From Paraspadella gotoi (Eukaryota > Chaetognatha), in assembly GCA_051294375.1 (NCBI GenBank), contig CM119269.1:13548790-13612789 (forward strand): DNA of 64,000 nucleotides. Direction: 5' to 3'. Of this stretch, positions 1-12,063 are shown one piece after another; the first letter of the stretch is position 1, and every line of letters begins with the position of its first letter. The notes below the pieces were generated by a model, which was not told the DNA's origin, made no database searches, and worked only from the letters and a program-made list of their open reading frames with translations. Position numbers and translations under genes: made by a program.

Positions 1-72
1 AATTAAAATCAATTTAAAAACAACTTAAAAAACAAGGTAAAAACAGATTAAAAACAAAGGTTAAAAAACAGA

Positions 73-417
73 TTAAAAACAAGGTAAAAAATTCGTGCAT
101 CGCATAAGTAATATAACCTCCACTGGGTTTTTGAAAACGGTTTGGCCTTCCTTTTTACAAGATTCAAAATGCATCACAATAATACGACGACCAACGCGTT
201 CCTCAATGGCTGCGCGCGGGAAAACCGCGGTAAAAAAAGGTAGAATAATCTTCTCCCAATTCTCGACGGTGATTAGGTCCAGGCCCGCCAATGCCAGGAC
301 CGCAGGGAGAAGCTTGCATTTCGATCCAAAACGCGGAAGGGAACCGCGCGGCCCAACACAGATACAGTTATAGATGTTTCGCTTTACGTATACTTTATTA
401 TAGACATCATAACACAA
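73..417 (-). other. Possible unidentified coding exon or pseudogene fragment
   Basis: An open frame of about 114 codons runs on the minus strand through a locally GC-rich island in otherwise AT-rich sequence. The central part (LLPAVLALAGLDLITVENWE, then IILPFF and RRIIVMHFESCKKEG) has ordinary protein composition, unlike the low-complexity frames around it. I do not recognise the family. A possible splice donor follows the residues FKNPVE. There is no partner exon in the window, so it may be an exon, a retro-copy or chance. Confidence 0.22.
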
Positions 418-599
418 AATAGAGAAAAAATACGATTACGTCGGTGATCAGAGCGAGGTTTATCGTCAGTCTTGTTGACGCCTGGGTCGGGTTATTGAAT
501 ATACATATTTAAACGAAACCTTGGCAGTTCATTTCGTCTGTAGTCGGTTACATAATAAAAATTGAGAAAAGTTGAGTGTAAGATGGCACGAGAGAAAGC

Positions 600-1610
600 G
601 TGTTCCAGCTATTTTGGTACAAACTTAGGAACGAAAAAAGAATAAGGAAAGGAAGGAAGAAAAGAAGGAAGCCAAGAAGAAGGTAAGGAATCTGAGAAGC
701 GAAAGAAATTTGAAAGAAACAGCGCGATGCGCGGGGAAAATCACGGAAGCAGAATAATATTATATGAAGCAGGGAAAAAGGGCAGGAAAAATTACACGGA
801 AGCGGGATAGGGAAAAAAAATACCATGAAAATAAGGAGAATATGCGGGAACAAAGTATAATTTGTAAGAAAAGGGGGACGCAACGAAGTAGGAGAAATAG
901 CAGGCAACAGAAGAAAACAAGGCAGGGAGAAGCGGGAAACGCGATAAGAAAGTCGGAACTGCGGAAAGAAAGATGGTAATGTTCGCAGTCGGACTCCGAA
1001 AGACGTGAGCGAGAGAAGAGGTGGGGGAACAACGCCGTCAGTGGAATAAAGAGGAGTTAGGTGAGGCGCAAGAAGCTCGGGTTAGGACGTGCGCTGCGGG
1101 CGCGAAGACTCAGGGACAAACGCGGAATAATGAATTACAGATCAAGATTATATCGATTTAGAACTTGTGGAGGAAACTTTGTCTCGTTTTTTTCCCTCGA
1201 ACCCTGAACAAGGGGGCGCGCAAAGATGGGTGGTCTGGCGGGAGGGCCGACGAGGAAGGGGGCACACCCGATGTAGAAGGGAGGGAAAGGGCGTGTGGAT
1301 GATTGGCGGTGGGGGAGGAAGGTGGGACGGAAGTTGAGAGGGGAAACTTGGAGCGTGAGGGAGAAGTTGGAAGGATTTCCAAAGGTGGGAAGGGGGAAGG
1401 AGGCGGGGGAGGAGGGAAAGGGGGAAGTATGATGGGAACATTGGGACCACGTGGTGAAGTGGGGAATATGGACGTAACTAAGGGGGAAGTTGGATGGGAA
1501 ACTTGAAAGAAGTGTAGGGAAGACTGACGCGAGAGAGGAGAGAGAAGAGGAGAGAGAGACGAGAGAGAGACCGAGAACGAGAGAGAGAAGAGAGAGATAC
1601 TCTTAAGAAT
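600..1610. repeat. Purine-rich low-complexity tract
   Basis: About 1 kb of strongly strand-asymmetric sequence (G and A on the plus strand), degenerate rather than a clean array, ending in GAGA runs at 1530-1600. Frames through it are low-complexity in both directions and I see no gene. A 25-N gap follows at 1664-1688. Confidence 0.6.
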
Positions 1611-1750
1611 TTACAAATTTAAATACTTTTATTTGTATTTAATACTAATTCGTACTCCATTGCNNNNNNNNNNNNNNNNNNNNNNNNNCTGCTTTCGCTT
1701 CTGCTTTCGCTTCTGCTTTTGGTTCTGCTTTCGCTTCTTTTTTTAGCTTT

Positions 1751-1812
1751 GAGTTGCGTCGAGAGTACTCGCGGAGCAACTCTTTAAGTCACTTTTCGGC
1801 CGGTCTGTCGAT
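1751..1812 (-). repeat. Dispersed repeat, copy 1
   Basis: The reverse complement of this stretch matches 26,877-26,936 over about 60 bases. Both share a GACAGACC start, the core CCGAAAAGTGACTTA, and CGCGAGTACTC followed by a CAACT end. This looks like a fragment of an interspersed element (SINE or MITE type); the family is unknown to me. Confidence 0.55.
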
Positions 1813-1839
1813 CGGTCGGTCGGTCTGACCATCGGAATG

Positions 1840-2820
1840 TCCCATTATGTCCCACATACTAAAACTATAAAGAATAAAAGACGGATTTCCGATGCAGTGT
1901 GTGTCATAAATGCACGGGCTAAGAACGTCACTGCAGTGCAACACATTAGATGGATCGATCTTGTACTTTTGCTCCCTTTACTTCTGCTTTCGCGATTACA
2001 ATTGCCTCTGCTTCCGCCACTCCCTTTGCTTTCTACTTTTTACTTTCCTCCTTCTGCTCTAATTTTAAGTTTCAAGTGGTTATCATGGTACAATTTACAA
2101 ATAATATTACATTTCTGGGTTTTACATATATATAGTTTTGGTTAAATCATAATTTATGTCCATTCATTTTTGTTTCTCCTCATAAATTTACTTCTAGTTT
2201 TATATAATCCTCTCCGCTAATGTTTAGGTTGCCTCAACTTTGTGAACTCCCAACTGCCTCTTATTTCTTTCACCACCTCTGCCACCGCTTCTGCCCCAGT
2301 TTCCGCTCCCGCCGCCCTCTCTTCCTTTAATTTTCCGCTTCCGCCGCTTTATGCATCCGCTTCCGCCACGGCTCCAGCCTCCCCTTCCCGCCCTCTTTCG
2401 GTTGGTCGTTCCGGTTCGAGTCACGTTCCTTCCACTTTTCCCTTTTTCCTTCATAACCTTCGACTTTGGTTCAGGAATTTCAACTCTTCATAAATGGCGA
2501 CCCGCGTTTGCATTTTGCCATAACTCTTCCTTTTCCTATCTACGCAAAGGTACACTTGGCTGTATGTTTGTGAGGTATGAGTTTAAACTCAAACCTTTTA
2601 AATTCGTTAGAAAAGAACGTGATTGAGGTATTTATTGCTCTTGAATTAAACAACGATCATATTTTTTTTCAATCAAATACAAATGATAATTTTAAAATTT
2701 GATATATATATATATTTTTTTTTTTATTTATTTACTTATTTATTATTTATCGTCTCCTCATCTCTCTTCTCCTCCTCATCTCTATGTTTATCTTCCATCT
2801 CCCTTTTACCTTCCCTTCCC
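1840..2820. other. Non-coding spacer, no gene seen
   Basis: AT-rich sequence with pyrimidine-rich patches (CTTCTGCTTCCGC-like at 1975-2050 and 2260-2400). Frames through it are low-complexity and I could not support any exon. A TA/T-rich stretch at 2700-2750 borders the repeat copy that follows. Confidence 0.4.
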
Positions 2821-2828
2821 CCATAGTG

Positions 2829-3597
2829 AGGAAAAAAAAAGAAATGGAAGGAAAGAGATGAGGGAGAAAAAAAAGCCATGAAGGAAATGAGGGGTTGAGG
2901 CATGAAACTGTGAATAAACAAGTCGAGTAAAGTTTGAATTTCTAGAAGTCTGACACAGGTTAGCTATGAACTGTATGGCATGTTGTTTGTCCTATCCTAT
3001 AAAATACACACATAAGCATCAACTTATCGTTAAAGATATCAATAATTTATTATCATTTTTGTAACAGGAAACATATTAAGGCAGGAAAGTCAAATCAAAC
3101 CAATTCATTTTCCTAAGTGTAATCTCAGTCTCAACTTGAAAAAAAAATTCAAATCATAATTTCTATCGTCTTTTCGGTTTCTTCTTTTCTGTTTCGTTAT
3201 TTATTTTTTAAATCCAAATTCGTCTGGCGCAGAGGAGTTAAGGTTTCCGGATCGAGACCCGGAACTAGTCAATCAAGTTCCTAACATCCTACCATCGAAA
3301 ACAAATGACCTTGCTGGCGGATATCGTTTAGAGAGACTTCGAGATTCGAAAGATGATACTCAAATAATTGATGAAGTGAGCGATAGAAAATTTATGTATG
3401 ATCAAAAGTTACAAAAATGATGAGATGAGAAGAGTATGTAAATAACATCATTTGTGTTAAGCCTCTTCTTTTGCTTGGTTGAATAGATGAGATTTAGAGA
3501 GAAAATGAGATAATGAAGAGTGAAAGGATCGAGAGAAGACTTTTGAGCAGAGAGGATCTGCAGAACAAATAGACAGAAAGAGATGAGAGAGATAGGC
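2829..3597 (+). repeat. Third, partial copy of the SLC22 3' flank block
   Basis: Starts with the same purine minisatellite as 13.9 and 16.5 kb. It continues with the unique sequence also found at about 14,627-15,130 and 17,280-17,770 (TGAATAAACA, then CGAGTAAAGTTTGAATTTCT, then TTTCCGGATCGAGAC). It differs from both by many small indels and loses similarity at about 3,490, then runs into purine-rich sequence and a 25-N gap (3,598-3,622). It stops before reaching the transporter exon. Either a real partial duplicate or a poorly corrected read end. Confidence 0.7.
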
Positions 3598-3702
3598 NNN
3601 NNNNNNNNNNNNNNNNNNNNNNAATCGGCGCAATTACGCTTTAGTAGTATTCTACGGTACGTCCCATTTTGCAAATAGAGCAATTTGACGCTTAACTCAC
3701 TC

Positions 3703-3704
<2 letters not shown>

Positions 3705-3760
<56 letters not shown>

Positions 3761-3765
3761 TCCCC
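3705..3765. repeat. (CT)n microsatellite
   Basis: Nearly pure CT run of about 60 bases. Confidence 0.9.
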
Positions 3766-3964
3766 ACCTTCCCTCTCACCGAGCTCTGGGAGAGAGAAAA
3801 GAAAAAGAGAAAGCGAGAGTGAGAAAAAACGCGTTTATGCAAATGAGATTTTGATGCTTTCGCTCGTTTTTTCGCGACGCGACGGAGAAAGGAGGAAGTG
3901 GGGTCGCGACCCCTTTTGTTTTTTTTTTCTTCCACTGAAGATGGCGTCGGTGAAAAAAAGTTGA

Positions 3965-4114
3965 GACGATGACGACGACGATGAAGATGACGACGACGAT
4001 GACGACGAATAACGACGACAACGAAAAAAGATATCGAAGACGATGATGACGACAATCTCAAAGATGAGGGTTCCATTAGGGGCTGGATGGTGATGTAGTT
4101 AATGATGATGATGC

Positions 4115-4172
<58 letters not shown>

Positions 4173-4560
4173 AGTGATGATGATAATGATGATGATGATT
4201 ATGAAGCGATGAAGATAATCATGATTATGACGATGACCACGACATGCGGGAATTTTCTCTTTACTCCAGCAGATGGCGGCGAAAATGACGAAAGCGATGA
4301 AGACGACGATGGTGATGACGATAGCGACGACGACGACGACATCGACGACGACGACGACGACGAAGTGGTCGAAAATGGCGAATTACCTCAACTCTCTCTC
4401 GGAACTGAAGCGCCACCCAACGCAATCATTTCCGAATTTATTTCACGGAATTGTGCTCCGCTCTCTTCCGACGACGACGACGACGACGATCACGAAGATG
4501 AAAATGACGACCACGACGACGAAAACGAAAATATTGACAACCACGACGAACTAACGAGGA
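3965..4560. repeat. GAC/GAT trinucleotide-rich region
   Basis: Interrupted GAC and GAT triplets, including a near-pure (GAT)n block at about 4,105-4,172 and (GAC)n blocks at 4,330-4,365 and 4,470-4,490. Long open frames here are Asp, Thr/Met or Arg/Ser homopolymers, as expected from triplet repeats, and I do not treat them as genes. A further GAC array lies at 4,826-4,884. Confidence 0.8.
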
Positions 4561-5084
4561 AAGCATCGTCAACATTTTACAAACAAAAATAAATATCTGT
4601 TGTGTTTGTTCAAAATTATGAATTACTTTATATCTAGATCTATAAAACACGCTTAAAACTTAATTTTCGAGCCTATCCATACTTTTAAAAAAATATGTAT
4701 ATAAATATATATATATATATAACATTCTCATAATCTACTTGAGCATATAAGGTAAAGAAACTTTTTTACGTTACATTTATTACATTCAAAAACAGTTTCT
4801 TTGACGTTGAGACGGACGATGGGAAAAAGACGACGACGACGAAGACGACGACGAAGACGACGACGACGACGACGACGACGACGAACCGCAAACGAATTTG
4901 ACCTGCGGGAATGAAGAAAAGAATTGGTTATTTTCGAAATCGGAAAAACTAAAAAATCGTTTTTCTCAAACGAAATCCGATTTTTTTTCTTCTTTCTTTT
5001 TTATTTCCTTCTTTTTTTTTCTTTTAAAGAGAAGCGATTCTTTCTCGGACATTAAAATCTCGTTTCCTCAACGAATTTCTCTTT

Positions 5085-5117
<33 letters not shown>

Positions 5118-5244
5118 NNNNNNNNNNNNNNNNNNNNNNNNNNNNNNNNNNNNNNNNNNNNNNNNNNNNNNNNNNNNNNNNNNNNNNNNNNNNNNNNNNN
5201 NNNNNNNNNNNNNNNNNNNNNNNNNNNNNNNNNNNNNNNNNNNN
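5118..5244. other. Assembly gap (127 N)
   Basis: Run of N flanked on both sides by CT dinucleotides, so the assembly broke inside a microsatellite. Confidence 0.99.
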
Positions 5245-5694
5245 CTCTCTCTCTCTCTACTTACTTATTTCTTCTTTCTACTTTCTTGTTCAAGTCGTAA
5301 AAAGAACAGAAGCATCGGTGACTCTATTGTATTGAACAAACATTTACGTCTTCATAGCGCTTACATTTATATTTACTCAAATATGCCATCTTTGTTTTTC
5401 ATCTTAATCTTTTTCTTTCTCTTTAATAAATTACATTTTTTTAAATAGTCTGAGGACGTTATAAATTATTATCAAGACTAAAGTTACTATTGATAATTTT
5501 TAAATATTTTAATCTGTTGTGCTTGAGATTGGAGCCAAAGACAACCGAGACTGTTTAACAAACTTTCTCCGCGAAGGAAGGTGAGGTCGGACTGAAAACG
5601 ACTAAGGGAAAGTTGGGCCGGGATTTCGGGCAGCGGGGAAGAGGAAGGGCGAGTGTTTATACTTTTTAAAAGTTTATACTTTAAAAGTTTATAC

Positions 5695-6404
5695 NNNNNN
5701 NNNNNNNNNNNNNNNNNNNNNNNNNNNNNNNNNNNNNNNNNNNNNNNNNNNNNNNNNNNNNNNNNNNNNNNNNNNNNNNNNNNNNNNNNNNNNNNNNNNN
5801 NNNNNNNNNNNNNNNNNNNNNNNNNNNNNNNNNNNNNNNNNNNNNNNNNNNNNNNNNNNNNNNNNNNNNNNNNNNNNNNNNNNNNNNNNNNNNNNNNNNN
5901 NNNNNNNNNNNNNNNNNNNNNNNNNNNNNNNNNNNNNNNNNNNNNNNNNNNNNNNNNNNNNNNNNNNNNNNNNNNNNNNNNNNNNNNNNNNNNNNNNNNN
6001 NNNNNNNNNNNNNNNNNNNNNNNNNNNNNNNNNNNNNNNNNNNNNNNNNNNNNNNNNNNNNNNNNNNNNNNNNNNNNNNNNNNNNNNNNNNNNNNNNNNN
6101 NNNNNNNNNNNNNNNNNNNNNNNNNNNNNNNNNNNNNNNNNNNNNNNNNNNNNNNNNNNNNNNNNNNNNNNNNNNNNNNNNNNNNNNNNNNNNNNNNNNN
6201 NNNNNNNNNNNNNNNNNNNNNNNNNNNNNNNNNNNNNNNNNNNNNNNNNNNNNNNNNNNNNNNNNNNNNNNNNNNNNNNNNNNNNNNNNNNNNNNNNNNN
6301 NNNNNNNNNNNNNNNNNNNNNNNNNNNNNNNNNNNNNNNNNNNNNNNNNNNNNNNNNNNNNNNNNNNNNNNNNNNNNNNNNNNNNNNNNNNNNNNNNNNN
6401 NNNN
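5695..6404. other. Assembly gap (710 N)
   Basis: Largest gap in the window. By the inverted-repeat alignment it corresponds to roughly 10,745-11,340 in the right arm, which is GA/CT-rich. Confidence 0.99.
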
Positions 6405-6933
6405 GAGAGAGAGAGAGAAAAGAGAGAGGACAAAACTGTTTCAACGGGTGAAATAATGAGGCGTCGGGCGTCCATACCAGGTAGGTGAGAAACCCTGTCA
6501 TATTTAAAGAAAAGCAAAGCACGAAATCTAAATTCTAAAAGTCGTTTATAAATAAATGAATAATGTTTAAGAGTTTTTATAAGTTGAAGTTTTTTTCCAT
6601 GAAAGTATGAAACAATATATAAATAGTTAAATGATTGCTTGAATAAAAAAATATAAATGCATTAAAAAGGAATTGATGTAAGATGGAGTGACTTACTGAA
6701 AGAATAAATTTACTACAAATAAGAGAGTGAATCGTTTAATTTAAATGCAAATATATATTCGTAAAATGTATATACATTAAACAATAACAATGTAAACATT
6801 TCAATGAACTTCATTCCGGGGAAGAAAATTAATGAATGACCGATGAAGGTAACCGATGCATAAGCACAGTTTGTATTTCAGATTAATGTTTCTTGTTGAT
6901 GAAACCTCGAGAGAGGGAGAGAGAGAGAGAGAG

Positions 6934-7182
6934 NNNNNNNNNNNNNNNNNNNNNNNNNNNNNNNNNNNNNNNNNNNNNNNNNNNNNNNNNNNNNNNNNNN
7001 NNNNNNNNNNNNNNNNNNNNNNNNNNNNNNNNNNNNNNNNNNNNNNNNNNNNNNNNNNNNNNNNNNNNNNNNNNNNNNNNNNNNNNNNNNNNNNNNNNNN
7101 NNNNNNNNNNNNNNNNNNNNNNNNNNNNNNNNNNNNNNNNNNNNNNNNNNNNNNNNNNNNNNNNNNNNNNNNNNNNNNNNNN
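6934..7182. other. Assembly gap (249 N)
   Basis: Gap entered from a GA run and left in a CT run, so it must contain a switch from purine to pyrimidine repeat on the plus strand. Confidence 0.99.
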
Positions 7183-7459
7183 CTCTCTCTTTCTCTCTCT
7201 CTCTCTTTCTCTCTCTCTCTAATCTCTCTCTCTCTCTTTTTTCTATCTCTCTATCTTTCTTTCTCTTTCTAATTCTCTCTTTCTTTCACCCACTCTCTCT
7301 GTCTTTTTTTTTCTCTAACTCTTTCTTTCTCTCTCTCTCTTTCTTTCACTCTTTCTCTTTACATCATTTGATCTACAGCGACATCATAAAATGTAACATT
7401 GACGAAGCATGAAAAATTCATTGATTGCTTTTGCAAATGATGATGATGACGACGATGTG

Positions 7460-7625
7460 NNNNNNNNNNNNNNNNNNNNNNNNNNNNNNNNNNNNNNNNN
7501 NNNNNNNNNNNNNNNNNNNNNNNNNNNNNNNNNNNNNNNNNNNNNNNNNNNNNNNNNNNNNNNNNNNNNNNNNNNNNNNNNNNNNNNNNNNNNNNNNNNN
7601 NNNNNNNNNNNNNNNNNNNNNNNNN
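7460..7625. other. Assembly gap (166 N)
   Basis: Gap inside the left arm, following a GAT/GAC triplet run. The right arm covers the corresponding interval at about 9,400-9,580. Confidence 0.99.
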
Positions 7626-8211
7626 CCTAATCCTCCGTTTGGCTTTCATTTCTTCTTTGTGGTTCCCTTCCTATTTTCGTGAGCAGGGCGAAATATGGGA
7701 TTCCATTTTTTTTGTTGAAAGATGGGGATGGAGGAAGAGATGGGAGAGGAGTTGGGAGAGGAGATGGGAGAGGAGATGGGAGAAGAGATGGGAGAGGAGT
7801 TGGGAGAACAGGTTTGTGGGATAAGAGGTAAATTAGATATCAAAGTAGTGGGTGTGTATTTACTATTTAAGTTTTGATTTCGAATTAATCTAAATTAATC
7901 TAAATCATGCGAGTGGCGTTTGGTATATTCATTGAAGACTAATAGAACATTAATAATATTGGGTGAATGTCGCCGAATCTCGTGATATTGTTAAAAATGA
8001 ATAAGAATCGCTTTTAAAAAAATAAATCACAACAATACAAATATTAATACGTAATAAGTACAACTTTTTTTAAACTTCATCCGGTTTTATTCTCCTTTTC
8101 TTTTCTAAACTCACTTTCCTCACCTCCGCCCCCCTTTCCTCCCTTCCTTCCCTTTTTTCAATTCCTCTCGCGCCAACAAAAGCACAACAACAAAAGAGCA
8201 ACACAAAAGGC

Positions 8212-8244
<33 letters not shown>

Positions 8245-8451
8245 AGGCGCCACGCACAAACAGACGCGACCTGCTGTTATTTTGTATGTATCTCATCTTT
8301 AATATTTGATGCTCCGCTGGTTTATTGCGCCGATATATCTAAATTAAGGGGGCGGCGCGACGTTTTCACTCGACGAGAGAGACAGAGAGAGAGAATGAGA
8401 GAGAGAGAGGGTGAGAGAGAGCGAGAGACAGAGAGCGCGCCATCTCTGTCT

Positions 8452-8476
8452 NNNNNNNNNNNNNNNNNNNNNNNNN
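8452..8476. other. 25-N gap at the centre of the inverted repeat
   Basis: Exactly 25 N. The flanks are reverse complements (CATCTCTGTCT before, CAGACAGAGAATG after). The same length recurs at 1,664-1,688, 3,598-3,622, 16,478-16,502, 16,606-16,630 and 48,153-48,177, suggesting a placeholder rather than a measured gap. Confidence 0.95.
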
Positions 8477-11400
8477 CAGACAGAGAATGTGCGCGCCTCA
8501 TTCTGTCTCTCGCTCTCTCTCAACCCTCATCTCTCGTCCTCAGTTCTCCTCTGCTCTGTCTTCCTTCGTGCTTTTCTCGTCGTAAGTGAAAACGTCGCGC
8601 CCCGCCGCCCGTTAATTTTTAGATATATGTCGGGCGCATAAACCAGCGGGCATCAAATATTTAAAAGATGAGAGTATATACAAAATAACAGCCAGTCGCG
8701 TCTGTTGTGCGGTGGCGCCGTTCGTGCGTGCGTCGTGCGTCGTACGTCGTCGTCGTCGGCCTTTTGTGTTGCTCTTTTGTTGTTTGTGCTTTTGGTTGGG
8801 GCCGAGAGGAGATTGAAAAAAAGAGGAAAGGAAGGGAGGAAAGGGGGGCGGAGGTGAGGAAAGTGAAGTTTAGAAAAGAAAAAGGAGAATTAAAAAACCC
8901 AGGATGAGTAGTTTAAAGAAATAAGGTTGTACTTGATGTGACGTATTAAATAATTTTGTATTGTTGTGATTTATTTTTTTAAAAATGCGATTCCTTATTC
9001 ATTTTTTAACAATATCAGGGACGAAGATTCGCGACATTCACTCCGAATATTATTAATGTTGCTACTTAGTCTTCAAAGTGAATATACCAAAGCGCACTCG
9101 CATGATTTAAGAATTAACTTAGATTAATTCGATAATCAAAACTTTAAATAGGTAAAGTACACGAACCCAATACTTTGAATATCTAATTTACCTGCTTATC
9201 CCACAAAACCTGTTCTCATATCGCGATTCCAACTCCTCATCGGCCATCTCTTTCTCCCATCTCCTCTCCCAATCTCCTCTTTCCAACTCCTCTCCAAGTC
9301 TCTTCCTCCTCCCCATCTTTCAACAAAAAAAATGGAAATCCATATTTCGCCCTGCTCACGAAAATAGGTGAAGGGAACGCACACAAGAGAAATGAAAGCA
9401 AAACCGGGAGGATGTAGGCTATTGATGCTCTCTCCTCTCTCTCATCACGTCTCTCTCTCCATCTCATCTCTCTCATCTCTTCGCTCTCTCTCGTGATCTC
9501 TCTCTCTCGTGATCAAAATTAATGCCTTTTGGCACAAATATAAAAATAATCAGAGCCTCACATCGTCGTCAATTCAATCATCATTTGGCAAAAGGCAATC
9601 AATGAATTTTCATGCTCGTCAATGTTACATTTTATGATGTCGGCTGTAGATACAAATGATGTAAAGAGAAGAGAGTGGAAAGAAAGAGAGAGAGAGAAGA
9701 ATAGAGTTAGAGAAAAAATAAGACAGAGAGGAGTGGGTGAATAGAAAAGAAAGAATTAGAAAGAGAAAAGGAAAGATAGATGAGATAAGAAAAAAAAGAG
9801 AGAGATGAGATTATGAGATGAGATTCTGATGAAAGAGAGAGTAGATGAGATAGTAGAGAGAGGAGAAGAGAAAAGAGAGAGAGAGAGACGAGAAGAGAGA
9901 GAGAGAGAGAGAGAGGAGAGAGTATGAGAGAGCATGAGAGGAGGTGTTTTAGAGAGAGTTCGAATGAAGAGGAGAGGAAGTAAGAAAGACTGGGTAACGA
10001 ATTTCCCGTCCGTTGAATGTGTCAGGTGTATCCCAATTATAACAGCGGCGCAAGTTTTTCATTTTCCTCTTGACATATAAATCTTGTCCCAAGTGTACAA
10101 ATGATAGTGGGGAATGCTCTCTGCTCTGCCTCTCTCTGCTCCGTCTCTGCTCTCTCTTCTCTCTTCTCTCTACTCTTCTCTATCTCTCTCTCTCTCGTCT
10201 CTCCACCCGGGCTCTCTAGGAGGTTTCATCAACGAAGAACATTAATCCTGAAATACAAACGTGCTTATGCATCGGTTACCTTTCAAAATCGGTCATTCTT
10301 AATTTTCCTTCCGCTCGGAGATGAAGTTCATTGAAATGTTTTAACATTGCTTATTGGTTTACATGTATATACATTTTAAACGAAATATATATTTGCAATT
10401 TAAGGATTAAAGCGATCACTCTCGTATTTGTAATAAATTTATTCTTTCGAGTAAGTCACTCGCATCTACAAATCAAATGGTCATTTTTTAATGCATTATA
10501 ATCTTTTTATTCAGGAAGCAATCATGTTAATCTATTTTATATCATGTGTGTTTCATACTTGGTTTCATGGAAAAAAACTTCAACTTATAAAAACTCTTAA
10601 AAACATTATTTCATCTTATTTATAAACGACTTTTAGAATTTAGATTTCGTTGCTTTGCTTTTCATTTAAATGACAGGGGTTCCACCTACGCTGGTATGGA
10701 CGTGCCGAGCCCTCATTAGTTCCACCGTTGAAACAGTTTCGTGTCCCTCTGCTTTCTCTCCTCTCTCGTCTCTTCTCCTTCTCTCTTTCTCTTCTCGTCT
10801 CTCTCTCCTCTCATCTCTTCTCTCTCTCTCTCTCGTCTCTCATCTCTGCTCTCTTTACCCCGTTTCCTCGCTCACGGCATACCTCTCCCTCTTCGCTCTC
10901 CTCGTTGTTCCAGATATACCGACGAACATTACGTCAAAACCACGGTAGTATTCTTATCGGCTAAGCGATGCCCAACGAGATAGCGCAAAAGAAGAAAGAG
11001 AGAGAAAGAGAGAAAGAGGAGATGAAGGAGAGAGAAAGAGAGAGAGAGGAGAGAGACGAGAGAAGAGAAGAGAAGAGAGGAGAAGAGAGAAGAAGGAGGA
11101 GAGGAGAGAGGAGACGAGGGATGAGAAGGAGGCTGGAAAATTAGCCGTTTCAGATCCCCCGCGATGGGTCTCGGCTTGTCTCGCAGCGAAGTTAGGGTGA
11201 GGGTCGGACTGAAAGAACATCGACTCGGTGAGAATTGAGTTGATAGGCCGGGATTTCGGGAGGAACGCGGATAGGGGCGAGTTGCGAAGAAAATAGGGGG
11301 TGAGTGGCGAGGGAAAGGATGCTAACAAAGTCACTCAGGCTGGTCAGAACTTTTAAAAATAAGTTTTTAAAAAAAGTAGTAAACTTTAAGTAAGGGTATT

Positions 11401-11990
11401 GATTGTTTAAAAAAAACGACTGGGCGCATCGAGGATTAGTTACAGACACTACGCGCCTTCGCCTGTCTTGTCCCCGCTGCCGGAATATCCGCGGCCCGAA
11501 CGTTCTCGCCCTTAGTCGTTTGTTACGGTACACAGTCCGACGGCTATGTCGGCGGATATGGCCTGGTGTCTCGATGTTGTTGCTGCTGGGTTGGGCGAGT
11601 GGGTAAAGTTGGTTGTGTTGAAACAGTATGCGGAGTGGTGACTTGTTGGGCTCCAATCTCAAGCGCAGCATACAGGTTAAATAATTAAAATATTGATAAT
11701 GTAACTGTTAGTCCGTTGATGATAATTTATAACGTGCTGCAGGACTATTAAAAAGAAATGTATTTAGATTAAAGAGAAAGAAAAGAAGATATAAGATGAA
11801 GAAAGCAGATGGGCAGGATATGTGTGAGTAAAATGTAAATGTTAGCTTAAATGTAGAGAGTGTAAGCGCGAATGAGAGACGTAATGTTGTTCAATAACAA
11901 TAGGAGGTCACCTACCTGATGCTTTCTGTTGCTTTTTTAGCGGACTTGAAACAAGAAAGTAAGAAAGAAGAAGAATAAGGTAAGTAATGA
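8477..11990 (-). repeat. Right arm of the large inverted repeat
   Basis: Imperfect reverse complement of 5,245-8,451. Divergence is dominated by 1-3 base indels spread evenly, in unique sequence as well as in microsatellites. Inside it, 11,150-11,300 and the reverse complement of about 11,440-11,560 both resemble left-arm positions 5,540-5,650, giving a smaller nested inverted repeat. No coding exon is seen. Confidence 0.75.
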
Positions 11991-11999
11991 GCAGAGAAG

Positions 12000-12032
12000 A
12001 GAAAGAGAGAGAGAGTGAAAGAGAGAGAGAGA

Positions 12033-12063
<31 letters not shown>

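Larger units (their letters stand above)
5245..8451 (+). repeat. Left arm of a large inverted repeat
   Basis: The reverse complement of this arm is found, with many small indels and substitutions, at 8,477 to about 11,990. Anchor pairs: 8,340-8,375 with 8,580-8,622; 7,640-7,710 with 9,295-9,400; 6,855-6,905 with 10,212-10,275; 5,524-5,540 with 11,649-11,665; 5,262-5,300 with 11,942-11,985. The arm contains gaps at 5,695-6,404, 6,934-7,182 and 7,460-7,625 that the right arm spans without N. No gene is seen in either arm. Confidence 0.8.

Noticed and set aside
4209-4592. Asp-rich acidic protein
   Set aside because: An interrupted GAC/GAT microsatellite; both alternative frames are equally open, and only a short non-repeat stretch (about 4,385-4,465) is present.
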